Shown here piece after piece: positions 8,002-16,844 of a stretch of 30,340 nucleotides of DNA. The stretch spans positions 28,795 to 59,134 of the forward strand of contig DHJB01000046.1 in NCBI GenBank assembly GCA_002404115.1. Direction: 5' to 3'. Each line of letters opens with the position of its first letter. The stretch's first letter is position 1. The translations under genes and the position numbers were made by a program. The DNA comes from Microbacteriaceae bacterium UBA4731 (lineage in GTDB: Bacteria > Actinomycetota > Actinomycetes > Actinomycetales > Microbacteriaceae). Below the pieces are notes generated by a model that saw nothing but the letters and a program-made list of their open reading frames with translations, made no database searches and was not told where the DNA came from.

Positions 8002-8015
8002 TGCAAGCGCTTACA
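8002..8015 (-). promoter_or_regulatory. LacI-family operator upstream of the pullulanase gene
   Basis: TGCAAGCGCTTACA is a near-perfect palindrome centred on the AAGCGCTT core typical of LacI/GalR-family (MalR-like) operators. It lies about 72 bases upstream of the pullulanase start and 77 bases before fdhD, which points away from it. Sugar-controlled repression of the pullulanase gene is the natural reading. The regulator itself is not in this window. Confidence 0.55.
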
Positions 8016-8091
8016 TGTTCGGGAGCTGAGTTTCACCTCCGCGTCGGAGGGTCATTTGCCGCACTCCCCCTTTTCCTGCTAGGCCTAGGAC

Positions 8092-8955
8092 ATGAACAGA
8101 ATTACGGCGCGACGACGGGTCATCCGTCTGACGGTGGGCGATCGCCCCAGCACCCGCGAGGACCTGCTGGCGGTCGAAGAGCCGCTCGAGATTCGCGTGG
8201 GCGGCCGCCCCCTCGCGGTCACCATGCGCACGCCCGGCCACGATGTCGACCTCGCCGCCGGTTTCCTCGTCTCCGAGGGCGTCATCACGCGCGGTGAGGA
8301 GTTCCGCACCGCTCGATATTGCGCCGGCGCCACGGAGGAGGGCCTGAACACCTACAACGTGCTGGATGTCACCCTCGCGCCCGGCGTTGCCCCGCCCGAC
8401 CCCAGTTTGGAACGGTCGTTCTACACGACCAGCTCTTGCGGACTCTGCGGCAAGGCGAGCATCGACGCGGTACGCACCCAGTCGGCCTACTCCGTCGCCG
8501 ACGATCCGCTGCAGGTCGACGCCGAACTCCTCACGACCTTTCCGGACACATTGCGCGCCGGCCAGGCGGTGTTCGAGAAGACCGGCGGACTTCACGCGGC
8601 CGCACTGTTCGACGGCGCGACCGGACGGATGCTCGTGCTCCGCGAGGACGTCGGCCGCCACAACGCGGTGGACAAGGTCATCGGCTGGGCACTCACCGAG
8701 GACCGCCTGCCGCTCACGGGCACGGTCCTGATGGTGTCGGGGCGGGCCAGTTTCGAGCTGACCCAGAAGGCGATGATGGCCGGCATCCCGGTGCTCGCCG
8801 CCGTCTCAGCTCCGTCGTCGCTGGCCGCTGAGCTCGCGACCGAGGCAGGGATGACCCTCGTGGGATTCCTTCGCGGTGGTTCCATGGTGATCTATTCGGG
8901 CGGCGAACGCGTCGTCGAAACTCAACTCGCACTGAGCGACGGGAATGCAGCGTGA
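8092..8955 (+). CDS. fdhD: Formate dehydrogenase accessory sulfurtransferase FdhD
   Basis: This is a 287-residue FdhD protein. In E. coli the family passes sulfur from the cysteine desulfurase IscS to the molybdenum cofactor and is needed for active formate dehydrogenase. The sulfur-carrier C-x-x-C motif is clear (C116 and C119 in SSCGLCGK). The [16 protein letters not shown] segment and the [11 protein letters not shown] segment are typical of the family. The ATG is preceded by a short AGGA. The next gene, a molybdopterin oxidoreductase, starts on a GTG that overlaps this stop codon (GTGA), so the two are translationally coupled and probably form enzyme and maturase. Confidence 0.95.
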   Translation: MNRITARRRVIRLTVGDRPSTREDLLAVEEPLEIRVGGRPLAVTMRTPGHDVDLAAGFLVSEGVITRGEEFRTARYCAGATEEGLNTYNVLDVTLAPGVAPPDPSLERSFYTTSSCGLCGKASIDAVRTQSAYSVADDPLQVDAELLTTFPDTLRAGQAVFEKTGGLHAAALFDGATGRMLVLREDVGRHNAVDKVIGWALTEDRLPLTGTVLMVSGRASFELTQKAMMAGIPVLAAVSAPSSLAAELATEAGMTLVGFLRGGSMVIYSGGERVVETQLALSDGNAA

Positions 8956-11267
8956 GCGACAAGCGACCGGTACCAGGCCAAAAAAGAGAACACCGTAACG
9001 ACGACAACATCGAGGTGAGCGGGCCCAAGACCTGGGCCGCCGGCATCCCGGGCGTCACCCACTCGATGGGGCCGGCGCTGGCGGAGATGGGCGTCGTGCG
9101 CACGCTGAAGACGATGACCGCGATCAACCAAAAGGACGGCTTCGACTGCATGAGTTGCGCCTGGCCGGATCCCGACCACCGCAAGCCCGCGGAATTTTGC
9201 GAGAACGGCGCCAAGGCCGTGACCTGGGAGGCCACGCCGGTCACGGTTCCGTCGAGCTTCTGGGCCGAGCACTCCATCGACGATCTGCTCACCAGGTCGG
9301 AGTACTGGCTGGGCATGCAGGGCCGGCTCGTCGAGCCCGTCTACAGGGCCGCCGGCACCGACCACTACGTGCCGATCAGCTGGGACGACGCCTTTGCGGT
9401 CATCGCCCGGAAACTCAACGGGCTGGACTCGCCAGACCAGGCCTCGTTCTACACGAGCGGCCGCGCATCCAATGAGGCCGCCTTCAGCTACCAGCTGTTC
9501 GTGCGCGCCTTCGGCACCAACAACCTGCCCGACTGCTCGAACATGTGCCACGAATCCACCGGCCTCGCCATGGGCCGCACGATCGGCGTCGGCAAGAGCA
9601 CGGTCAGCTACGACGACTACGCCAAGGCCGACCTGATCATCATCATGGGCCAGAATCCGGGCACCAACCATCCGAGGATGCTCACCGCGCTCGAAGACGC
9701 CAAGGATGCCGGCGCCAGGATTGTCGCCATCAACCCGCTCCCGGAGGCGGGACTCCTGCGCTACAAGAACCCGCAACGCGTGAAGGGCGTCATCGGAGCC
9801 GGCACGGAGATGGCCGACCAGTACCTGCAGATTCGCCTGGGCGGCGATATGGCTCTGCTGCAGGCGATCTCCAAACGGGTGCTCGACGCCGAGGACGCCA
9901 ACCCGGGGACCGTGCTCGACCACGCGTTCCTCAGCGAGCACTGCCAGGGCCTGGGCGAGCTGCGGGCGCACCTCGCCGACCTCGACGACGCAGCCGTGCT
10001 CGAGGCGACGGGCCTCAGCACCGCGGAAATCGACGAACTGGCCGCCCGCTACCTCGCCGCGGAGCGCGTCATCATCACCTGGGCGATGGGTATCACGCAG
10101 CACAAAAAGGCCGTTGCCACCATCCAGGAGATCATCAACCTGCTCCTCCTGCGCGGCAACATCGGCAAACCCGGTGCCGGCGCTTCCCCCATCCGCGGGC
10201 ACAGCAATGTGCAGGGCGACCGCACCATGGGGATCTGGGAGCAGATGCCGCCGGCGTTCCTCGACGCCATCGAGCGGGAGTTCGGGTTCGACCCGCCTCG
10301 GGAGCACGGCATCGACGCCGTCGCCACCATTCGTGGCATGCGCGCCGGCACCGTCAAGGCCTGGATCGCCCTCGGCGGCAACCTCGTGGGGGCAGTCTCG
10401 GACACCGCCGTCACCGAGGCCGCGATGCAGAGCACCGAGATGACCGTGCAGATTTCCACCAAGCTGAACCGGTCGCACGTCGTTGTCGGCAAGGAAGCCC
10501 TGATCCTGCCGACGATGGGCCGAACCGAAATCGACCGGCAGGCGACCGGGGTGCAGTTCGTGTCGGTCGAAGACACGGCCTGCGCCGTGCATCCGTCCCG
10601 GGGCCGGATCGAGCCGGTTTCACCGAACCTCCTCTCCGAGGTGGCCATCATCAGCCGCCTTGCCCTGGCGGTGCTCGGCGACCGCGTTGGCGTGGACTGG
10701 GCTGGGTTCGAACGCGACTACGACCTCATCCGCGACCACATTTCGCATGTCGTGGACGGCTGCGGCGGCTACAACGAGCTGATCCGCCAGGACGGCGGCT
10801 TCGTGCTCCCGCATGGGCCGCGCGATTCGCGCACGTTCCCCACCGAAACCGGCAAGGCGATCCTCACCGTGAACGAACTGGAGCACATCGACCGGCCGCC
10901 CGGCCGCCTGCTTCTGCAGACCATGCGCTCGCACGACCAGTTCAACACGACGATCTACAGCAACAACGACCGCTATCGCGGCATCAAGAACGGCCGCCAC
11001 GTCGTCTTCGTCAACCCGAAGGACCTCGCCGAGCTGGGCCTGTCCGACGGTGAAATCGTCGACGTGCGCAGCGAGTACACCGACAACGTGGACCGCGTGC
11101 TGCGCGGGTACCGCATCGTCTCCTACCCGAGCGCGAGGGGATGCGCCGCGGCGTATTTCCCTGAGGCCAACGCGCTCGTTCCGCTCGACCTCACCGCGGA
11201 GGGCAGCAACACCCCGGTGTCGAAGTCGATCGTCGTGCGGCTGGAACGCAGCGCGACAACTGGCTAG
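8952..11267 (+). CDS. FdhF/YdeP family molybdopterin oxidoreductase
   Basis: This is a 771-residue protein of the DMSO-reductase superfamily, closest in pattern to the FdhF/YdeP (formate dehydrogenase alpha-like) group. The N-terminal segment carries C66-M-S-C69-A-W-P-D and F-C83-E-N-G-A-K, a three-cysteine variant of the iron-sulfur motif. The likely molybdenum-ligand region is NMCHESTG (C199). Other family blocks are [37 protein letters not shown] and, near the C-terminus, [19 protein letters not shown]. It starts on GTG at 8952, overlapping fdhD. No small iron-sulfur or membrane subunit lies beside it, so the electron partner is unknown. Formate as substrate is inferred only from fdhD and the family name. 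Confidence 0.88.
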   Translation: MSDKRPVPGQKREHRNDDNIEVSGPKTWAAGIPGVTHSMGPALAEMGVVRTLKTMTAINQKDGFDCMSCAWPDPDHRKPAEFCENGAKAVTWEATPVTVPSSFWAEHSIDDLLTRSEYWLGMQGRLVEPVYRAAGTDHYVPISWDDAFAVIARKLNGLDSPDQASFYTSGRASNEAAFSYQLFVRAFGTNNLPDCSNMCHESTGLAMGRTIGVGKSTVSYDDYAKADLIIIMGQNPGTNHPRMLTALEDAKDAGARIVAINPLPEAGLLRYKNPQRVKGVIGAGTEMADQYLQIRLGGDMALLQAISKRVLDAEDANPGTVLDHAFLSEHCQGLGELRAHLADLDDAAVLEATGLSTAEIDELAARYLAAERVIITWAMGITQHKKAVATIQEIINLLLLRGNIGKPGAGASPIRGHSNVQGDRTMGIWEQMPPAFLDAIEREFGFDPPREHGIDAVATIRGMRAGTVKAWIALGGNLVGAVSDTAVTEAAMQSTEMTVQISTKLNRSHVVVGKEALILPTMGRTEIDRQATGVQFVSVEDTACAVHPSRGRIEPVSPNLLSEVAIISRLALAVLGDRVGVDWAGFERDYDLIRDHISHVVDGCGGYNELIRQDGGFVLPHGPRDSRTFPTETGKAILTVNELEHIDRPPGRLLLQTMRSHDQFNTTIYSNNDRYRGIKNGRHVVFVNPKDLAELGLSDGEIVDVRSEYTDNVDRVLRGYRIVSYPSARGCAAAYFPEANALVPLDLTAEGSNTPVSKSIVVRLERSATTG

Positions 11268-11316
11268 CCTTGGTTCCACAGCACCAACCCACCCTCGGAG
11301 CCCGTCAAGGAGCGCC

Positions 11317-11595
11317 ATGCCCGCCGAAGACACCGCAGCACTGCCGTCCCTCGACGCGTGGGTCGCGCTGCTGACCGAAGAACTGGGCCTTCGGGCCGGC
11401 GTCTGCGACCTGGGCCTGGTGCTTGACCTCGCCCGTGACGCCGCCCACACCATCGCGCGGCCGGCGGCCCCGCTCACGACCTTCCTCGTGGGATACGCCG
11501 CGGCCTTGGCCGGCGGCTCGGCCGAAGACATCCGTCGGATCGCGGCGATCGCGACCCGGCTCGCCGTCGAGCAGGGTGGCGCCGGTGGCGCGTAA
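11317..11595 (+). CDS. DUF6457 domain protein, molybdopterin-associated
   Basis: This is a 92-residue soluble, mostly helical protein matching DUF6457: LDAWVALLTEELGL at the start and ARPAAPLTTFLVGYAAALAG in the middle, followed by a final helix (IRRIAAIATRLA). In Actinobacteria such proteins occur near molybdenum-cofactor genes, and the domain is also found fused to MobA-like nucleotidyltransferases. A role in cofactor handling is therefore likely but unproven. AAGGAG at 11307-11312 is four bases before the ATG. It follows the oxidoreductase by 49 bases and precedes the unusual moeA leader. Confidence 0.75.
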   Translation: MPAEDTAALPSLDAWVALLTEELGLRAGVCDLGLVLDLARDAAHTIARPAAPLTTFLVGYAAALAGGSAEDIRRIAAIATRLAVEQGGAGGA

Positions 11596-11692
11596 GGCTC
11601 CTCGGCGCACGCTGCGCCTCGCGGTCGACCGGATCTCATGATCGACCGGCTTCGATGACCAACCGGCTCCAATGATCGACTGGCACGCATGA
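11585..11692 (+). promoter_or_regulatory. Chain of overlapping micro-ORFs leading into moeA
   Basis: Three six-codon reading frames follow one another: MIDRLR (11638-11658), MTNRLQ (11655-11675) and MIDWHA (11672-11692). Each ends in TGA that overlaps the ATG of the next (ATGA), and the third overlaps the moeA ATG at 11689. Upstream, an 18-codon frame opens with GTG at 11585 inside the DUF6457 gene and ends in TGA overlapping the ATG at 11638. No Shine-Dalgarno sequence is visible before the moeA start. Ribosomes finishing DUF6457 could therefore reach moeA only by serial re-initiation. That functional role is inference; the frames themselves are read directly. Confidence 0.5.
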
Positions 11693-11705
11693 TCGACTGG
11701 TTCGA
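11621..11705 (+). repeat. Tandem 17-bp repeat, five units, at the moeA start
   Basis: Units begin at 11621, 11638, 11655, 11672 and 11689, exactly 17 bases apart. The consensus is ATGATCGACYGGNNNNN. Unit three is ATGACCAACCGGCTCCA and the first unit is the most degenerate (GCGGTCGACCGGATCTC). The last unit is the beginning of moeA itself (MIDWF), so the array looks like repeated slippage duplication of the gene's own start. Confidence 0.9.
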
Positions 11706-12876
11706 CGCCCGCACGCTCGCCCACGACACCGGGTTGGCCGTTGCCCGCACCGCGGAGTCCGTGCCGCTGGCGGATGCCGCCGGCCGCACGCTCGCCGGCG
11801 CGCTGCACTCGCTCGTGCCCCTGCCCGGCTGCTCGTCGTCGGCGATGGACGGCTGGGCGGTCGCCGGCGACGCACCCTGGCGGCTCGGCGCCCCCATCTT
11901 CGCGGGCGACGCCCCCGGCTTGGACCCTCTGCTGCCCGGCACGGCCCGCGCCATTGCGACCGGAGGGCCGGTCCCTCACGGCACCCGAGGCGTGCTGCGC
12001 TCCGAACACGGCACGACCCGGCCCGGCCCGGAGACACTTCTGCTCGAGACGAACGGCCGTGCGAAGCCGGGCGAACCGCGGGATGGCGAGAACATCCGCC
12101 TGCGCGGGGAGGAGACCGGCGTCGAGGAGCGCGTGCTCGCAGCCGGCAGCATCCTGACCCCGCCGCGGATCGCCCTCGCCGCCGTCACCGGGCACGACCT
12201 CGTCGACGTGACGGTGCCCCCGGCGGTCGATGTGCTGCTGCTCGGCACCGAGGTCGTCGGCTCCGGCCTGCCCCGGCCGGGCGAGGTGCGGGACGCCTAC
12301 TCCCCGCAGTTCCCGGCGCTGCTCGGCTCGATGGGGCTGCGGCTTGAGGACCTCCGCCGCGCGCCCGATGACCTCGACGCGACCGTCGACGCCATCCAGG
12401 CCGGTGACTCTCCCCTGCTGATCAGCACCGGCGGCACCGCGCGCGGACCGGCCGACCACGTGCGGGCGGCCCTGGACAGGCTCGGTGCGACCCTGGTCAT
12501 CGACGGGGTGAACATGCGGCCCGGTCATCCGATCATGCTGGCCCGGCTGGCGGACGGACGCCTGATGCTGTGCCTTCCGGGCAACCCGCTCGCCGCGATG
12601 GTCGGACTGCTGAGCGTCGGGGCGTCACTCGTCGACGGCCTGCTCGGGCGGCCGCTCGGGCGGCTCGGCCACGTGCCGCTGGCCGCGGATGTGGCCAACC
12701 TCGGTACTCACACGAGGCTCGTCGCGTACCGGCATGGCGACGAGGGGGCCGTGCCGACGCCGCACCAGGCATCGGGCATGCTGCGGGGTCTCGCCGAGGC
12801 CGACGGCGTGGCGGTCATTCCGCCCGGCGGGGCCATCGCGCCGAACGTGGTGCGCACCCTCCCGCTGCCCTGGTAG
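11689..12876 (+). CDS. moeA: Molybdopterin molybdenumtransferase MoeA
   Basis: This is a 395-residue MoeA, which inserts molybdate into adenylylated molybdopterin to give the active molybdenum cofactor. Family blocks are visible in order: SSAMDGWAV, ATGGPVPHG, GEPRDGENIRLRGEE, GTEVVGSG, STGGTARGPADHV, NMRPGHP and CLPGNPLAA. Length is normal. The cofactor is needed by the oxidoreductase upstream and by the nitrate reductase encoded just downstream on the other strand. The start at 11689 (MIDWFDARTLA) is the last of a tandem series of ATGs; it is chosen because only this frame continues. A convergent palindromic repeat separates it from the nitrate reductase operon. Confidence 0.95.
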   Translation: MIDWFDARTLAHDTGLAVARTAESVPLADAAGRTLAGALHSLVPLPGCSSSAMDGWAVAGDAPWRLGAPIFAGDAPGLDPLLPGTARAIATGGPVPHGTRGVLRSEHGTTRPGPETLLLETNGRAKPGEPRDGENIRLRGEETGVEERVLAAGSILTPPRIALAAVTGHDLVDVTVPPAVDVLLLGTEVVGSGLPRPGEVRDAYSPQFPALLGSMGLRLEDLRRAPDDLDATVDAIQAGDSPLLISTGGTARGPADHVRAALDRLGATLVIDGVNMRPGHPIMLARLADGRLMLCLPGNPLAAMVGLLSVGASLVDGLLGRPLGRLGHVPLAADVANLGTHTRLVAYRHGDEGAVPTPHQASGMLRGLAEADGVAVIPPGGAIAPNVVRTLPLPW

Positions 12877-12914
12877 CGCCTTCCGCTCTCCGCCCCCTCC
12901 CGCTTCCGCCCCCT

Positions 12915-12980
12915 CCCGCGAGACTGCAGTCGTGGCTGTTATGAGCGCGTTTTAGCGACCACAACTGCGTTTTCGCGGGG
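12915..12980. repeat. Intergenic palindromic repeat, copy 1
   Basis: This is an imperfect inverted repeat between the convergent moeA and nasB-type genes. The left arm contains CCCGCGAGACTGCAGTCGTG, the right arm CGACCACAACTGCGTTTTCG, and the centre is TTATGAGCGCGTTTTA. A second copy at 24031-24100 has the same centre and arms with only a few differences. This copy has more arm mismatches than the other. It could act as a bidirectional terminator. The two-copy occurrence marks it as a dispersed element. Confidence 0.85.
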
Positions 12981-12997
12981 GCTGGGGCGGGGGACCA

Positions 12998-14665
12998 TTA
13001 CTGCGGGTTGGCGGCGGTCGCGAAGTGCTCCAGGATCTCGCCGATCCGGGACTTGCAGCCGCCGCAGCCGGTTCCCGCGCGGGTGGCCGCGCCGATGCAG
13101 GCGACCGTCGTGTTGCCGGCGCCGGCCGAGTCCGCGATCGCGCCGACGGTGACGCCGTTGCACCAGCACACCGTGGCGTCGGCTGCGAACGCGTCGCCGC
13201 CCACCGACGGTTCGTAGTCCGGGCCGTCGTAGCGCAGCAGCACAGACCGGTCGGCGGGGAGCTCGCTGCCACGCTCGAACAGCAGGGTCAGTTCGGCGGC
13301 CGTGCGCGGCATCCCCACGCAGACGAAGCCGTGCAGGATGCCGGCCCGCGTGACCATCTTCACGTAGCGGCCGTGCTCCGGGTCGGCCCACTGCGACACG
13401 CTCACCGGAGCGGACGCGCATCCGTCGGCGTGGTCGTGCGCCGACTCGACGTCCCACGGTTCGGGCGCGGTGTCGCCCGCCGCAACCACGTCGATCCCCT
13501 CGGCTTTGAGCATGACGACGGCCGGCCGGTTCGGGTCGAGTGACCCGGTGAGAGCGGTTCCGGCAAGCACTGCTCCGGCGAGCGCGGCCGTGACCTCCGC
13601 CGGGATCTCTGCCGTGATCTCCCGCGCAAACTGCGCGGCGAGCCAGTCCGCCTGGCGCCAGCCCGGCCCGACCAGCCCTGAGGGGCCGCCGGCGGGCGGT
13701 GCGGTCGACGCGCCGGGAGCGGGACGCGCTGCCACGTGGGCGCAGTCGCCGATGGCGTAGATGTCGGGGTCACCCCAGCTGCGCAGCTCCTCGTCGACGA
13801 GGATGCCGGTCGACACCGGCAGGCCGGTGAGGTGGGCGAGTTCGGTACGGGCGCCGACCCCGCAGGAGAGCAGCAGCAGGTCGCCGTGGATCTGCTTGCC
13901 GTCCGCGCAGACGAGGGCGTCGAAGCGCTCCACCCCATCGTCGTCGAGGTGGAACAGCAGGCTCTCGGCGCGGGCGTGGTTAATCATCGTGACGCCGGCC
14001 CGCCGCGCGCTGCGCGCGAGTACGGTGCCACCGCCGCGGTCCAGGTTTCGGGCCATCGGGATGTCCCCGTGGTAGACGACGCAGGCCTGGCTGCCGGCAC
14101 TCGCGGCGGCGAGAGCGATCTCCATGCCGAGCACGCCGGCGCCGAGCACGACGATCCGCCGGGCGGCCTGCACCGCCTCGAGCACGGTGTGCGCGTCGTC
14201 GAGGTCGCGCAGCGCGGTGACGCCGCGGGGCAGCGGTGCGTCGGCGGAGTCCAGGGCCGCGGCATCCGTCGCCGGCATCATCAGGTTGCGGCGCACCCGC
14301 CTCACGCCGTCGAGGGTGGGCACGTTGGCGCGGGCGCCGGTCGCGAGCACGAGCCGGTCGTAGGGCAGCTGGGCGCCGTCGCCCAGGCTGACCGTGCGGC
14401 GGCTGCGGTTGATCGCGGTGACGCTGGTACCGGTGAGGATGCGCACCCCCGCGTCGATCGCCTCGGTCGAGTCGGTGATCTCCAGGGCCTCGCGGTCGGT
14501 GTGCCCGACGGCGTATTCGGCGATGAGCACGCGGTTGTACGCGTCTGCGGCCTCCGAACCGACGACGGTCAGCGAGGCCTTGCCGGAGCGCACGAGCGGG
14601 AGCAGCTCTTCGACGAAGCGCGCCCCGACCGGCCCGTAGCCAACGAGAACGATGCGTTCAGACAA
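12998..14665 (-). CDS. nasB: Nitrate reductase electron-transfer subunit (FAD, [2Fe-2S])
   Basis: This is a 555-residue flavoprotein that probably carries electrons from NAD(P)H to the nitrate reductase encoded just upstream. The N-terminal FAD fold starts VLVGYGPVGARFVEEL, the NAD(P)H fold is at VVLGAGVLGMEIALAAASAG, and the flavin-closing motif is IYAIGDCAHV. The C-terminus is a bacterioferritin-associated-ferredoxin-type domain with the cluster ligands C500, C502, C534 and C537 (CWCN ... GCGGC). This layout resembles the NirB N-terminal half without the siroheme part. It starts on TTG at 14665, and the overlap with the nasA stop (8 bases) indicates coupled translation. The symbol is by analogy with NasB. 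A FAD-dependent oxidoreductase is certain; the partner is inferred from position. Confidence 0.85.
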   Translation of the reverse strand: MSERIVLVGYGPVGARFVEELLPLVRSGKASLTVVGSEAADAYNRVLIAEYAVGHTDREALEITDSTEAIDAGVRILTGTSVTAINRSRRTVSLGDGAQLPYDRLVLATGARANVPTLDGVRRVRRNLMMPATDAAALDSADAPLPRGVTALRDLDDAHTVLEAVQAARRIVVLGAGVLGMEIALAAASAGSQACVVYHGDIPMARNLDRGGGTVLARSARRAGVTMINHARAESLLFHLDDDGVERFDALVCADGKQIHGDLLLLSCGVGARTELAHLTGLPVSTGILVDEELRSWGDPDIYAIGDCAHVAARPAPGASTAPPAGGPSGLVGPGWRQADWLAAQFAREITAEIPAEVTAALAGAVLAGTALTGSLDPNRPAVVMLKAEGIDVVAAGDTAPEPWDVESAHDHADGCASAPVSVSQWADPEHGRYVKMVTRAGILHGFVCVGMPRTAAELTLLFERGSELPADRSVLLRYDGPDYEPSVGGDAFAADATVCWCNGVTVGAIADSAGAGNTTVACIGAATRAGTGCGGCKSRIGEILEHFATAANPQ

Positions 14666-16751
14666 GCGCGCCTTCTTCCTCGACCGCGCGAACCTGCACG
14701 GCCGTCTTCTTGAACTCGGGCATCCCGGAGATCGGGTCCGTCACATCCGCGGTGAGCAGGTTGGCGCACTCGTCGCCGGCGAAGTGAAACGGCAGGAACA
14801 CCGTGTCGTGACGGATGTCGGCGGTCACCTCGGCGCGAACGCGCACCGTGCCCCTGGCGTTGGAGAGTTCCATCCAGCCGCCGTCGACGATGCGCAGCTG
14901 GTCGGCGGTCGCCGGGTGCAGCTGCGCGCGGGCGGCCGGGCGGGCATCCATCAGCTCGGGGACCCGCCGGGTCTGCGTCCCGGACTGGTAGTGCTCGAGC
15001 AGGCGACCGGTGATCAGGGTGAGCGCGCCGCCCACCTGCGGGGGCGCATCCGTCGTCTGAGCCTTGACGGCCACGATGCGGGCAAGGCCGTCGGCGTGAG
15101 CGAACCGGTCGAGGAAGAGCCGCGGCGTGCCGGTCGAGCCCGTCGGGTACGGCCAGTAGGCCGGTTCCTCGGTGTCGAGCAGTTCGTAGCTCAGCCCGGA
15201 GTAGTCGGCGATCCCGCCCGCCGAGGCGCGGCACAGTTCGTCGAACACCACTGCCGGGACCTCGCTGTACGTGCCGGCGGCACCCAGCCGCCTGGCCAGT
15301 TCACGGAAGATCCAGAGTTCGCTGCGCACCCCGGAGGGGGCGTCGACGGCCAGGCGGCGACGGATGACCCGGCCTTCCAACGAGGTCATCGTGCCTTCCT
15401 CCTCCGCCCACTGCGTCACGGGCAGCACGACGTCGGCGAGCGCTGCGGTCTCCGAGAAGAAGAAGTCGCAGACCACGAGGAAGTCGAGCGCCTCGAGGCC
15501 GGCGCGCACGTGGGCGGCGTTGGGCGCGGAGACGACCACGTTCGACCCGTGCACGAGGAGGCAGCGGATGCCGCCCGGCTCGCCCATCGATGCCAGGAGC
15601 TCGACGGCGGGGATCCCCTGCCCCGGGATGGTGTCCGGGTGGACGCCCCACACACCGGCGACGTGCGCGCGGGCCGCGGGGTCGGTGATCTTGCGGTACC
15701 CGGGGAGCTGGTCGCACTTCTGCCCGTGCTCGCGGCCGCCCTGCCCGTTGCCCTGGCCGGTGAGCGTGCCGTAGCCGGAGTGTTCGGTGCCGACCAGGCC
15801 GAGGATGAGGCTGAGGTTGATCGCGGCCGTCGCGGTGTCGGTTCCGTCGGTGTGCTGCTCGACTCCGCGCCCGGTGAGGATGTAGGTGCCGTTCCCTGCC
15901 GCGAGCTGCCGGGCGATCTCGCGCAGCTGCCAGACGGGGACGCCGGTCTGCTCCTGCACGCGCTCAGGCCACCACTGGCTCACGCTCCGCCGCAGCCGGT
16001 CGAAGCCGACCGTGCGTGCCGCGACGTACCCCGTGTCGACGAGCTTCTCCGTGATCACGATGTGGGTGAGCCCGAGCAGCAGGACCAGGTCGCTGCCCGG
16101 CGTCGGCTGCACGTGCATGCCGGCCCCGTCATCCGTCAGCCGGGCGGTCGCCGACCGGCGCGGGTCGACGACGATGAGGCCGCCGGCCTGGCGCGCACCG
16201 TCGAGGTGCCCGATGAACGGCGGCATGGTCTGGGCCACGTTGGAGCCGAGGATGAGGATCGTCTGGGCGGCATCCAGATCCTCTACGCGGAACGGCAGGC
16301 CGCGGTCGAGCCCGAACGCCCGGTTGCCGGCCGCTGCTGCGGATGACATGCAGAAGCGTCCGTTGTAGTCGATTCGCGATGAACCGAGCGCGAGCCGGGT
16401 GAACTTGCCGAGCTGGTACGCCTTCTCGTTGGTCAGCCCGCCGCCGCCGAAAACGCCCACCGAGTCGGCGCCGTGGTCGGCGCGGCTCGCGGAGAGGCGC
16501 TCGGCCACGAGGTCGAGCGCCTCCTCCCATGAGGCCGGCGCGAACGTGCCGTCCGTCTGCCGCAGCATCGGTTCGAGGATGCGCTCCGGTGACGAGAGCA
16601 GCTCCGCCGAGGTCCAGCCCTTCTTGCACAGGCCCGCGCGGTTGGTCGGGAACTCGCGGCCCGCCACGGTGACCCCCGCGGCGGCGGGGGTCAGCGTCAT
16701 CGCGCACTGCAGGGCGCAGTACGGGCAGTGCGTCCTGGCTGCGGTCCTCAT
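14658..16751 (-). CDS. nasA: Assimilatory nitrate reductase catalytic subunit
   Basis: This is a molybdenum enzyme of about 697 residues that reduces nitrate to nitrite in the cytoplasm. The N-terminal [4Fe-4S] ligands are C9, C12, C16 and C42 (CPYCALQC ... GLCKKGW). The molybdenum-ligand cysteine is C134 in NGRFCMSSA. Other blocks of the NasA/NarB group are GSNVAQTMPP, GQGNGQGGREHG, the EEGTMTSLEGRVIRR segment and the C-terminal HPATADQL domain. I choose the ATG at 16751 because GGAG lies six bases before it; the frame extends to a GTG at 16793 without such a site. It sits in a minus-strand series after narK and is overlapped by the electron-transfer gene. No C-terminal [2Fe-2S] domain is fused, in agreement with a separate carrier. 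Confidence 0.95.
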   Translation of the reverse strand: MRTAARTHCPYCALQCAMTLTPAAAGVTVAGREFPTNRAGLCKKGWTSAELLSSPERILEPMLRQTDGTFAPASWEEALDLVAERLSASRADHGADSVGVFGGGGLTNEKAYQLGKFTRLALGSSRIDYNGRFCMSSAAAAGNRAFGLDRGLPFRVEDLDAAQTILILGSNVAQTMPPFIGHLDGARQAGGLIVVDPRRSATARLTDDGAGMHVQPTPGSDLVLLLGLTHIVITEKLVDTGYVAARTVGFDRLRRSVSQWWPERVQEQTGVPVWQLREIARQLAAGNGTYILTGRGVEQHTDGTDTATAAINLSLILGLVGTEHSGYGTLTGQGNGQGGREHGQKCDQLPGYRKITDPAARAHVAGVWGVHPDTIPGQGIPAVELLASMGEPGGIRCLLVHGSNVVVSAPNAAHVRAGLEALDFLVVCDFFFSETAALADVVLPVTQWAEEEGTMTSLEGRVIRRRLAVDAPSGVRSELWIFRELARRLGAAGTYSEVPAVVFDELCRASAGGIADYSGLSYELLDTEEPAYWPYPTGSTGTPRLFLDRFAHADGLARIVAVKAQTTDAPPQVGGALTLITGRLLEHYQSGTQTRRVPELMDARPAARAQLHPATADQLRIVDGGWMELSNARGTVRVRAEVTADIRHDTVFLPFHFAGDECANLLTADVTDPISGMPEFKKTAVQVRAVEEEGALV

Positions 16752-16797
16752 GGCTGCTCCGTTCGAGGTGTGGGAGGGACTGGTTTGGTACACCGGT

Positions 16798-16836
16798 GGC
16801 CGGGCCCGTCGAGACCCGAACGCGACGGGTCCGGCC
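16798..16836 (-). other. Strong hairpin between narK and nasA
   Basis: Arms GGCCGGGCCCGTCG (16798-16811) and CGACGGGTCCGGCC (16823-16836) pair over 14 bases with one mismatch around an 11-base loop. It begins 9 bases after the narK stop on the transcribed strand. It has no U-tract, so it may be an attenuating or mRNA-stabilising structure rather than a full terminator. Confidence 0.6.
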
Positions 16837-16844
16837 GCCGGATC

